A stretch of DNA of 64,000 bases from Budorcas taxicolor (lineage: Eukaryota > Chordata > Mammalia > Artiodactyla > Bovidae), in NCBI RefSeq assembly GCF_023091745.1, contig NC_068910.1, positions 127,985,170 through 128,049,169 on the forward strand, read 5' to 3'. Of this stretch, positions 1 to 9,690 are shown in pieces. Numbering within the stretch: position 1 is the stretch's first letter; each line of letters starts with the position of its first letter. A program made the position numbers and the translations under genes. The notes beneath the pieces were generated by a model. That model saw only the letters and a list, made by a program, of their open reading frames with translations, was not told the DNA's origin and made no database searches.

Positions 1-233
1 TACAGAGCTTGTGAAGGAGAACAAAGGTAATAAAAGACTTTTAGTTTCTTGGATTTTTAAGCAGATGTGAAAATCATAGTTTGCATTATACATTGATAAA
101 TTGAGAAAGCCTGTTGCAATCTGTAGGATACCACTAAAAAATTGTTAACAAGAAAATATGCATAACCTTCTTAACAGATGAAATAAAATAGAATAATAAT
201 TATCCCTAAAGGGGCACTTCTTTGTCAGTAACC
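1..233. other. Unassigned AT-rich flank of the first BovB insertion
   Basis: No recognisable gene or repeat is visible. The segment is AT-rich and ends where BovB-like sequence begins at about 234. A clean target-site duplication matching the 3' flank after 2180 was not found. Confidence 0.4.
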
Positions 234-1410
234 AGCCAACTTTTTCACTCTCCTCTTTCACTTTCATCAAGAGGCTCTTTAGCTCCTCTTCACTTTCTGC
301 CATAAGGGTGGTGTCATCTGCATATCTGAAGTTATTGATATTTCTCCCGGCAATCTTGATTCCAGCTTGTGTTTCTTCCAGTCCAGCATTTCTAATGATG
401 CACTCTGCATATAAGTTAAATAAGCAGGGTGACAATATACAGCCTTGAAGTACTCCTTTTTCTATTTGGAACCAGTCTGTTGTTTCATGTTCAGTTCTAA
501 CTGTTGCTTCCTGACCTGCATACAGATTTCTCAAGAGGCAGGTCAGGTGGTCTGGTTTTCCCATCTCTCTCAGAATTTTCCACAGTTTATTGTGATCCAC
601 ACAGTCAAAGGCTTTGGCATAGTCAACAAAGCAGAAATAGATGTTTTTCTGGAACTCTCTTGCTTTTTCCATGATCCAGCAGATGTTGGCAATTTGATCT
701 CTGGTTCCTCTGCCTTTTCTAAAACCAGCTTGAACATCAGAAAGTTCACAGTTCACATATTGCTGAAGCCTGGCTTGGAGAAATTTGAGCATTACTTTAC
801 TAGTGTGTGAGATGAGTGCAATAGTGCGGTAGTTTGAGCATTCTTTGGCATTGCCTTTCTTTGGGATTGGAATGAAAACTGACCTTTTCCAGTCCTGTGG
901 CCACTGCTGAGTTTTCCAAATTTGCTGGCATATTGAGTGCAGCACTTTCACAGCATCATCTTTCAGGATTTGAAAGAGCTCAACTGGAATGCCATCACCT
1001 CCACTAGCTTTGTTCGTAGTGATGCTTTCTAAGGCCCACTTGACTTCACATTCCAGGATGTCTGGCTCTAGATGAGTGATCACACCATCATGATTATCCA
1101 GGTTGTGAAGATCTTTTTTGTACAGTTCTTCCGTGTATTCTTGCCACCTCTTCTTAATATCTTCTGCTTCTGTTAGGTCCAGACCATTTCTGTCCTTTAT
1201 CGAGCCCATCCTTGCATGAAATGTTCCCTTAGTATCTCTAATTTTCTTGAAGAGACCTCTAGTCTTTCCCATTCTGTTGTTTTCCTCTATTTCTTTGCAT
1301 TGATCACTGAAGAAGGCTTTCTTGTCTCTTCTTGCTATTCTTTGGAACTCTGCATTCAGATGCTTATATCTTTCCTTTTCTCCTTTGCTTTTTGCTTCTC
1401 TTCTTTTCAC
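145..1410 (-). pseudogene. BovB reverse transcriptase ORF fragment (421 codons)
   Basis: An open frame of 421 codons on the minus strand encodes the linker and RT domain of BovB. RT motif A (FVDYAKAFDCVDH), motif B (QGCILSPCLFN) and the active-site box YADD (about residues 363-366, bases 313-324) are all intact. The last 30 or so codons (after base 234) come from host flank and not from BovB. The N-terminal APE-type endonuclease and the C-terminal region are missing, the latter lying in opposite orientation at 1481-2150. The first Met is internal to the normal BovB frame, not a native start. The enzyme would polymerise DNA on RNA in the intact element; this fragment is not expected to be expressed or functional. 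It is unusually free of stops for a ruminant BovB fragment. Confidence 0.9.
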
Positions 1411-2180
1411 AGCTATTTGTAAGGCCTCCCCAGACAGCCATTTTGCTTTTTTTGCATTTCTTTTCCATGGGGATGGTCTTGGTCAACATTCAGAAAATGA
1501 AGATCATGGCATCCAGTCCCATCACTTCATGGGAAATGGATGGGGAAACAGTGGAAACAGTGTCAGACTTTATTTTGGGGGGCTCCAAAATCACTGCAGA
1601 TGGTGACTGCAGCCATGAAATTAAAAGATGCTTGCTCCTTGGAAGAAAAGTTATGACCAACCTAGATAGCATATTCAAAAGCAGAGACATTACTTTGCCG
1701 ACTAAGGTCCGTCTAGTCAAGGCTATGGTTTTTCCTGTGGTCATGTATGGATGTGAGAGTTGGACTGTGAAGAAAGCTGAGCGCCGAAGATTTGATGCTT
1801 TTGAACTGTGGTGTTGGAGAAGACTCTTGAGAGTCCCTTGAACTGCAAGGAGATCCAACCAGTCCATTCTGAAGGAGATCAGCCCTGGGATTTCTTTGGA
1901 AGGAATGATGCTAAAGGTGAAGCTCCAGTACTTTGGCCACCTCATGTGAAGAGTTGACTCATTGGAAAAGACTCTGATGCTGGGAGGGATTGAGGGCAGG
2001 AGGAGAAGGGGACGACAGAGGATGAGATGGCTGGATGGCATCACCGACTCGATGGACATGAGTCTGAGTGAACTCCGGGAGTTGGTGATGGACAGGGAGG
2101 CCTGGTGTGCTGCAGTTCATGGGGTCGCAAAGAGTCAGACATGACTGACTGAGCGACTGAACTGAACTGAACTGAACTGA
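234..2180 (+). mobile_element. BovB (RTE-clade) LINE copy with 5' inversion (twin-priming structure)
   Basis: The 3' part (about 1481-2180) lies on the plus strand and carries the BovB C-terminal coding region and its 3' end with the (ACTGA)n tail. The upstream part (about 1480-234) is the reverse transcriptase region in the opposite orientation. The inverted part runs from the linker after the endonuclease (near 1480) to just after the RT active site (near 234). The plus part resumes only a few bases further along the BovB sequence, so almost nothing was lost. This is the expected product of twin priming during target-primed reverse transcription. The endonuclease region is absent, so the copy is dead on arrival. 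Confidence 0.93.
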
Positions 2181-2264
2181 TACAAACAAAATAGAGAAAG
2201 CACATGATGATCTAAAGAAAAAAAAAAGTAACAGAAAGAATTTGATAGCTTTTAGCATCCATTT

Positions 2265-2533
2265 GGAGAAGGCAATGGCACGCCACTCCAGTACTCTTGC
2301 CTGGAAAATCCCACAGATGGAGAGGCCTGGTAGGCTGCAGTCCATGGGGTCGCTAAGAGTCAGGCACGACTGAGTGACTTCCCTTTCACTTTTCACTTTC
2401 ATGCATTGGAGAAGGAAATGGCAACCCACTCCAGTGTTCTTGCCTGGAGAATCCCAGGGACGGGGGAGCCTGGTGGGCTGCCATCTATGGGGTCTCACAG
2501 AGTCGGACATGACTGAAGCAACTTAGCAGCAGC
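2265..2533 (+). mobile_element. Bov-A2 SINE (dimeric) with 11-bp target duplication
   Basis: Two BovA-type units are joined by the CACTTTCACTTTTCACTTTC linker, and the copy ends in an (AGC)n tail. It is flanked by the direct repeat AGCATCCATTT at 2254-2264 and 2534-2544, which gives exact insertion ends. The 3' end resembles that of BovB, whose enzymes are thought to mobilise it. Confidence 0.93.
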
Positions 2534-3122
2534 AGCATCCATTTATGATAAAAAACCAATCAAAGTAGAAATAGAAAAAAATTTTTAAACAGCCTTATTG
2601 AGGTATAATGAATATATAGTATACTGCACATATTGAAATATTTGATTTGATGAATTTTGACAAGTATATCCCTGTGAGTTTCACAGTTAAGATAAGCAAA
2701 TTCATCACCTCCCCAAGTCTCCTTGCAGCTCTCCATAATTTCTCTTTTCTGTCCCTTACCACAGGCACCCTCAACCCCAGTGAAACACTGCACTACTTCC
2801 AGTAATTAAAAATTAGTTTCTAAAAAGAATTTCATGTAAATTGAATCTCTATACTCTTTATTTTTTCTCTTACTTCTTTCCCTCAGCCTAATTACCTTAG
2901 GATTTATACATGTTGTTTTATGTATCACAAATCTATCCCTGTTTACTTCTGAGTAGTATTCTATTGTATGGGTAATACTCCAATCCACATAGACCTGCTG
3001 GTGGACATGAAACATCAAAGCTATTACAAACAAAGCTCCCATGAACATTTGTGTACAAATCTTTCTATGAATGCATGCTTTCATTTCTTTTAGGTGTATA
3101 CACACACACACACACATATAGG

Positions 3123-3252
3123 TATTATATAGGAGGAGGAACTGGCTACTCATTTCCATGGGTATTCTTGCCTGGAAAATTCCCATGAACAGAAGAGCCT
3201 GGCAGGCTACAGTCTATGGGGTCACAAAGAGTCAGACATGACTGAGCACTAA
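3123..3252 (+). mobile_element. Bov-tA SINE, 3' part
   Basis: The BovA unit is recognisable from the TATTCTTGCCTGG and GGGTCACAAAGAGTCAGACA motifs. The tRNA-like head is missing. It interrupts the antisense L1. Confidence 0.85.
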
Positions 3253-3312
3253 CAGGATATGTATACATATGTATATGTATATATGTGTACAATGTGTGTG
3301 TGTACGTACTTG
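3253..3312. repeat. TA/TG-rich simple repeat
   Basis: Alternating ATAT and GTGT runs follow the SINE tail directly. A short (AC)n also precedes the SINE at about 3098-3118. Confidence 0.7.
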
Positions 3313-3463
3313 TGAATAGAATATAGCTAGGTTATATGGCAGATAATATTTAACTTTTTTAAAAATTGCCAAACTGTTTTCCTAAATTAGTTCAATCTTT
3401 TACATTCCCAGCAGTGTGAGAATTCTATTTCCTCTGCTTCTTTACCAACATCTGCTTATCTGT

Positions 3464-4301
3464 TGCTGTTCAGTCACTAAGTCATATCCAATTCTTCGTG
3501 ACCCCACGGACTGCAGCAGGCCAGGCTTCCTCGTCCTTCCCTATCTCTCAGAGTTTGCTCAAACTCACACCCATTGTGCTCATGATGTCATCCAACCGTC
3601 TCATCCTTCGTCGTCCCCTTCTTCTCCTGCCTTCATTCTTTACCAGCATCAGGGTCTTTTCAAATGAATCTGCTCTTCACATCAGGTAGCCAACATAGTG
3701 GTGCTTCAGCTTCAGCATCAGCCCTTCCAGTGAATATTCAGGGTTGATTTCCTTTAAGGTTGTCTGGTTGGATCTCCTTGCAGTCCAAGGGACTTTCAAG
3801 GGTCTTCTCCAGCATCACAGTTTAGAAGTATCAATTCTTTGATGCTCAGCCTTCTTTATGGTCCAACTCTCACATCCACACATGACTACCGGAAAAACCA
3901 TAGCTTTGACTAGACATACCTTTGTTGGCAAAGTAATATCTCTGCTTTTTCATATGCTGTCTAGGTTTGTCATAGCTTTCCTTCTAAGGAGCAAGAGCCT
4001 TTTAATTTCATGGTTGCAGTCACTGTCCACAGTGGGTTTGGAACCCAAGAAAATAAAATCTGTCATTGTTTCCATTTTTTCCCAGTCTATTTGCCATGAA
4101 GTGATGGGACTGGATGCCATGATCTTAATTTTTTGAATGGTGAGTTTCAAGCCAGCTTTTTCAATTCTGTTTCACTTTTATCAAGAAGCTCTTTAGTTCC
4201 TCTTCACCTTCTGCCATTAGAGTGGTGTCATCTGCATATCTGAGGTTGTTATTTCTTCCAGCAGTCTGAAATCCAGCTTGTGATTCATCCAGCCAGGCAT
4301 T
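3464..4301 (-). mobile_element. BovB LINE, 5'-truncated, inside old L1
   Basis: The antisense copy covers the 3' end (at 3464) up to the RT active-site region. The YADD box is readable in antisense near 4215-4235. The flanking direct repeat TGCTTATCTGT (3453-3463) and TGCTTATTTGT (4302-4312) is an 11-bp target duplication with one mismatch. The frame is interrupted, and residual ORFs of 66-92 codons are shadows on either strand. Confidence 0.92.
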
Positions 4302-4389
4302 TGCTTATTTGTATCTTTTTCTGTGTTAGCCTTCTATGTTAGCCTTTCTATGTTACAGATGCTTATCTGTATCTTTTTCTATGTTAGCC
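4302..4389. repeat. Local tandem duplication, period 58 bp
   Basis: The 30-base segment at 4302-4331 recurs at 4360-4389 with two differences. It begins at the right-hand target duplication of the neighbouring BovB. Confidence 0.7.
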
Positions 4390-4553
4390 TTTAATTTTCC
4401 TAACATCAAAGAATATTGAGAATCTTTTGGGGTTCTTATTTAGCATTCTTTTATTCAGCAAAAAATTCTTTAAGTCTTTACACATTTTTAAATTTAGTAT
4501 TTTATATCTTATTATTGAGTCTTAAGAGTTTTTAAATATATATACATATACAC

Positions 4554-4680
4554 GGAGAAGGAAATGGCAACCCACTCCAGTATTCTTGCCTGGAGAATCC
4601 CATGGATGGAAGAGCCTGGTGGGCTACAGTCCATGGGGTCACAAAGAGTCAGACACGACTGAGCGACTTCACTTCACTTC
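4554..4680 (+). mobile_element. Bov-tA/BovA SINE, 5'-truncated, with 12-bp target duplication
   Basis: Only the BovA half and a (CACTT)n tail are present. The repeat ATACATATACAC flanks it at 4542-4553 and 4681-4692, so the truncated form is what inserted. Confidence 0.92.
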
Positions 4681-5734
4681 ATACATATACACAATGATCA
4701 TTTTTTCATTGATATTTTTGTCTCTCTTGGTGCTAACACCATACTGTTTTTATTACTGTAGCTTTACAATAAATCTTGAAATAAGGTAGTATTATATTAT
4801 TTTCCAAGTTTGTATGTGTATGTATTTCATATACATATGAAATATACATTTCAACTAAAAATATGTATATATGTATTTTTTCTGAGCCCAATTCCTTTTG
4901 TCAGTTGTACAATGTACAAACATTTTTATATCAGTCTGTTAGTCTTTTAATTGTTTTAACTGTATCTTTTAAAGAATAGACATTTAAAATTTTCATGAAG
5001 TTCAATTTATATGTTTTTTTTGTGTATGGATTGTGCATTTGGTGTCATATCTAAGTCTTTGCACAACCTGAGATCACAAAGATGCTCCTCTGTTTTTCTC
5101 CTAGGACATTCATCCTTTAGATTTTACAATTAAACCTATGATCATTTCCTATTAATTGTTGAGCATAATACAGAGTATAGAGCAATGTCATATTTTTTGC
5201 ATGTGGATAGTCAAGTGTCTCAGCACCATCAGTGGAAAATTCTATTCTTTCTCCAATAAACTGTCATCACAAAATCCTTATCAGAAAAGAGTTGTCCATG
5301 TATGTGTTGTTCTATTTCTTGATTAAGTACTATTTTTCATTGATCTTTTGTCTCTTGACCCGACACCATACTTTTTTTTTTTAGTGTAGCTTTATTAATA
5401 TAATAAATCTGAAATCGGGTAGTATTAGTCCCACAAGCTTTTTCTTCATTTTCAGAGTTGCTCTGGTCATTTCAAATCCTTTGTGTTTCTGTATTAAATT
5501 TAGAATTAGCTTGTCAATTTCTATGAAAACTCCAGTAAAGTACAAAGTAAGTGTTTAGTGCCCCCTTCAGATGCTCAGTGAGGCATGTGCATGTGATGGG
5601 TAGAAAGCTATTATCTCCCTGGTGTAAAACTGCTGGGCTTACTCACTGTGTAGCTTGCAAACATACACCTCATTTAGCACAAAATGCAAGTGTGTGTATT
5701 ATCAAGTTTATAAATTACTACAGATCATAATAAG

Positions 5735-6180
5735 TGAGCAACACTGTGAGCTGGGGCCTATGCCAACACTTATATACATTATTTCACTTCATGCTCACAA
5801 TAAGCAGCAAGGAAGGTATGGTGATTCCTCTCTATTTAACAGATGGAGATAGATAAGTAATTTGCTGAAGGATACATATCCTTGATTTGACTGTTAGTCA
5901 CTCAGTCATGTCTGACTCTGTGCAGCCCCATGGACTATGGCCCACCAGGCTCCTCTGTCCATGGAATTCTCTAGGCAATAATACTGGAATGGGGAGCTAT
6001 TTTCCTACTCCAGGGCATCCTTCTTGATCTGGGCCTCCTACACTGCAAGCATAGTCTTTACCATCTGAGTCACCAGGGAAGCCCTGATTTGACTCTAAAT
6101 CTGGCTTGTTGACTACTAGGTTATTCTACCTATAGGGCCTTAGACAGCCATTTAATAATAATATGAATTTCTTATCTGTT
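5735..6180 (+). repeat. MIR SINE split by a Bov-tA
   Basis: The left part (5735-5882) shows the MIR core with the GTGAGCTGGGGCCTATGCCA-like start and an ACAGATGGAGATAG-like end. The right part resumes after 6084. The copy is strongly diverged. Confidence 0.65.
5893..6084 (-). mobile_element. Bov-tA SINE with 10-bp target duplication
   Basis: The antisense copy has both the BovA part and the tRNA-like head. TGATTTGACT flanks it at 5883-5892 and 6085-6094. It inserted into the MIR. Confidence 0.93.
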
Positions 6181-6226
6181 CTCTACTAGTTTATAAAGTC
6201 TCACAGGACAGAACCAGTGCCCACAT

Positions 6227-6370
6227 TTTTGTTTGTTTGTTTGTTTAGTCACTAAGTCGTGTCCAACTCTTGTGGACCCCGTGGACTGTAGCCTGCCAGG
6301 CTCCTCTGTCCATGGGATTCTCTAGGAAAGAACACTGGAGTGGGTTGCCATTTCCTTCTCCACATATGAG
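6227..6370 (-). mobile_element. Bov-tA SINE, 5'-truncated
   Basis: The antisense BovA part begins with a (GTTT)n tail. The flanks repeat GAACCAGTGCCCACAT (6211-6226) with a near copy at about 6376-6393. Confidence 0.88.
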
Positions 6371-6393
6371 CACAGAAATACCAGTGCCCACAT

Positions 6394-7290
6394 ATGGGAG
6401 GCATCCAACAGAAGTTTTGAAAGAAAATGATTTAACAAATGATTGAACAAGAAAATAATAGATATTGTCTATTGAATAGACAGATGAGAAAAGAGGGGAA
6501 AAAAGAGTTTATATTGGGTTGAGGTATACAGCTTTTGGGTTTGGTGAATAGTGATGCATTTGTCTGTAAGGCTTTTTGTAAGATTTTGTAATGATTTACA
6601 AAAGGGTGAAATCTGGACTGTCAGCAAGATGGTCAAAGAAGCTGTCCAAGCAGAGATGAAATCTGACAGTAGCAGTTGCAGTGAGGGAAATTGGCAAGCC
6701 TTGCAACCCAGTTATGACCACTCAACACTACTGAAGAATAAGCACCAGCACAAGAAAATGCAATGATCTAGGAAACACTTTTTGCAAGTTAAAAATTTGT
6801 GTTACTCAACTAATCTCATCATTTCAGAATTTTGGATGCTAAAGAGACCTTACAAATCATTGATTCTGCCTCTCAGTTTCATCGCAGAGAAATGGAGCCT
6901 GAGAGAGATAGATGGCCCCATCTAAGGTCACACAGTTTGCTGTTTACAGAAACCCAAATACATTAATTCCCAGTCCAATACTCACTTCTTTACAACACAG
7001 AGTCTCTATGTGTATCCAGCCATAGATAATCTCACACTTTTTATGATCTGTGGACTAAAAAGGGATTTCTGCAGACAGGATTAATATCTTTAGAGCTCTC
7101 TCAAGGGAATGCGAAAGGCCTATTAGAGGAAATAGGAGCAAATACGCAAAGATCTGGGAAGCTTCAAGAGCAAACTAAAAACACAACATTCCCCTGCTGT
7201 TAGCCTTCCTGACAGTTCAGTGAAAGCAGAATATCCATGGTATTTACAGGGGAAATTAAGAATCTTCTTCGCCTGACTTAACTCTATGTT
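6394..7290. other. Unassigned sequence with a MIR-like patch
   Basis: A short stretch at about 6850-7010 resembles the 3' half of MIR (GGTCACACAGT motif). A 71-codon ORF at 6551-6766 has no recognisable similarity and no supporting signals. Nothing else was identified. Confidence 0.4.
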
Positions 7291-7291
7291 G

Positions 7292-7484
7292 AACTTAGTC
7301 ACTCAGCCCTGTCTGACTCTACAACCCCATGGACTGTAGCCTGCCAGGCTCCCCTGTCCATGGGAATTCTCCAGGCAAGAATACCAGAGTGGGTTACCAT
7401 GCCCTCCTCCAGGGGATCTTCCCAACCCAGGGATCAAACCCAGGTATCCTGCATTGCAGGTGGATTCTTTACTGTCTGAGCCAC
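7292..7484 (-). mobile_element. Bov-tA SINE
   Basis: The antisense copy has the BovA part followed by the tRNA-like head (B-box region near 7430, A-box region near 7475). The target duplication is unclear. Confidence 0.9.
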
Positions 7485-8044
7485 TCTAATATGGAATATT
7501 TTGCTATGAATCCACTACCATTTGACCACATTACTTTACTTGGTTTTGCCCCATTCATTTAGCCCAACTAGTTCCCTTTACCCTGAGAATACCATGTACA
7601 TGGGATATTTACAGGTGGGTACCAGTATTAGGTTTTATGTTTATTATCTTTGATTCTCCTTATAACTTTACAAATTAGATGTGATCATCATTCTTGTTCA
7701 ATAGGTAAAGTAACAGAATCTCAGAATGTATAAGAAACACCTCATAGGTAATACAATTAATAAGATCTAGAGCCAGAAATCAAACCAGGTACTGATGATA
7801 CCCAAGCCTTTGGTCTTCTCACACAGTACAAAAAGACCACTTGAGCTGAATGCTGCATTCCCAACCAGCACATGCTATTGACCAGAGTGCTGAGTAAGTG
7901 TTTTGGTTTGCTGGACAGGAAGAGTGTCCTTCATGGGTGTCTAGAATAATCAATGGTAAGAAAATCATTCATTGGTAAAGAGTCATGGGCTATAAAAGCA
8001 GGATGAAGGAGAGTCAGAAAAAATAATAATAATTAAAATAATAC
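7485..8044. other. Unassigned sequence with a MIR-like patch
   Basis: About 7690-7800 resembles the 3' half of a MIR. The rest is not recognised. Confidence 0.4.
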
Positions 8045-8215
8045 ATAACTGGTGCCAGGAACTGTTTTACACACCTCACAAAATATATTGTTATTTAGTT
8101 CTTACAAGTCTAGGAAGTGGTTATATGGCAGAAGAGGAAATAGGAGGCTTTTAGACTTAGGTGACCTCTCAAAGTCACACAGCTGGGAAATATTGAAAGT
8201 CTATTTTGAGAGCCT
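8045..8215 (+). repeat. MIR SINE
   Basis: The core region and the CAAAGTCACACAGCTGGG motif near its 3' end are readable. Confidence 0.75.
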
Positions 8216-9690
8216 ACTTTCTTAATCTGGAAGGTTAAAAATCACCTAAAAGAAAAAATAAATAGAGAAACAAAAAAAACTTGCAGGTAACTGGAAATTT
8301 CACAGGACAAAGTGAACACAATATTAAAATCTGCAGCTTTTACTTAAAGAGAAATAATTGTTGTTAATGACCAGCCTAAGAGATCTCTAAAGTACTTTTT
8401 GAAGTTTTATAAAGCTGAAGTTGGATTTTCTTTCCTATATGAGACTTAATATAAGTCTCCAGATATGAATTAGAAATTACATTGTTTGTCTCCATGCAAT
8501 ACAGTTTGTTTAGCATGAAATTGAGCAGTGCAATTGTGTTTACTATTAATGATTAGAAAACCAATTGTTGTGTGATTCACCATAAACGATAATAGAACAT
8601 GAAAAATGTATGACCACTATTCGGTCTCCAGAGCCATATCAGATTAAGAACAAGAGTAAGATACAAGTCATGATGACTCTCATTTCTGACCTGCATAAAA
8701 AAACTGAGAGTTTTCAACTCTCACCATCAGTTCCTTGGTAACCTAAAAAAAAAAGGCAGCCTCATGGGTTACAAAGTACAGTTAGCTAAATACATTACCC
8801 TTCATCTTGTCCTCTCTTCCCAAATTAAATGTCTTATTATGGAGAATCTAGGTGCTTCAGAGGTACCTCAGACACATGGGTGCTAAAAATATAGGTCAGG
8901 TTTGATTTTGGCATCATCATTTACTGTTTGTCACCTTGGATGATACAGTCGGAATGTCTGTCTCTCCAGTATCCATTCTTAGCCTTTAGTATGGCAGAAT
9001 TTTTAGTTGGGCACACTGTCACCCAGAACATAGACTACATTCCCTAGGTTGCCTTACAGCTATTTGGCAGACATGTCCTGTATCACTAATTCTGTCCAAT
9101 TTAAATGAAGGTGTCCTACAAGAAATTCCTGAAAAGAAGTCTGTTATACCCTTTTCCCATCGTTATTCATTCTTCTCTCAATCCTATTCCCTAAAGAAGA
9201 AAAAAAAAAAAAGATTCAATCCTAAGTAATGAGTCCAAGGTCATATCCAATACATGACAGAATGAGGAACTGGTGAAGGTCTTGGTCTCTGAAGACTTGG
9301 GACAGAATTACAATATAGCATCCAAACCCTGGATAAACACCACTGCACATTTACATGATAGAGAAATGTGCTGCTAACTACTTAACTGTTATTTTAAGAT
9401 TCTCTCATATTTTATTCAAACCGATTCTGAGCAAATGCTGACGAGCTACATAAAATGAGAATGATAGTACACATGTAGCTCAGGGGTATATCTTGAGGAT
9501 TAAATGAGAAAATGCATGCAACTACTTATTTGTTAGTAGTGTTACAATAGTATGATATGATACTATTATAATTCTTGACTAATGAAGACCATTTTCTTGT
9601 CTCAGGTATTATTCAAGAATTATGATAATTCAGGTACTTCCTCAGATTAAAATATTATAAGAAAAAAATAAATTGTTTTATGCAGAAAAC
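8216..9690. other. Unassigned AT-rich sequence
   Basis: There are no convincing ORFs. A patch at about 9000-9150 resembles an ancient mammalian interspersed repeat, but the family could not be named. Confidence 0.4.

Larger units (their letters stand above)
2560..5540 (-). mobile_element. Old L1 (L1M-type), antisense, broken by BovB and two SINEs
   Basis: Reading the minus strand, pieces of ORF2 and the 3' UTR of an old mammalian L1 are recognisable: 3' UTR at about 2560-2800, the ORF2 end at about 2800-3120 and 3305-3452, and more ORF2 at about 4312-4553 and 4693-5540. Later insertions split it: a SINE at 3123-3252, a BovB at 3464-4301 and a SINE at 4554-4680. Many stops and frameshifts are present. 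The stretches 4700-4810 and 5335-5450 resemble the same L1 segment, so a local duplication or two overlapping L1 fragments may be present. The subfamily is not resolved. Confidence 0.75.

Noticed and set aside
445..810. Plus-strand ORF of 121 codons (also its counterpart at 29311-29676)
   Set aside because: Antisense shadow of the BovB RT; the same shadow frame occurs in other BovB copies.
181..2200. Target duplication of the first BovB (AAATAAAATAGAATA versus CAAACAAAATAGAGA)
   Set aside because: The left match lies about 40 bases away from the BovB edge, so it is not convincing.
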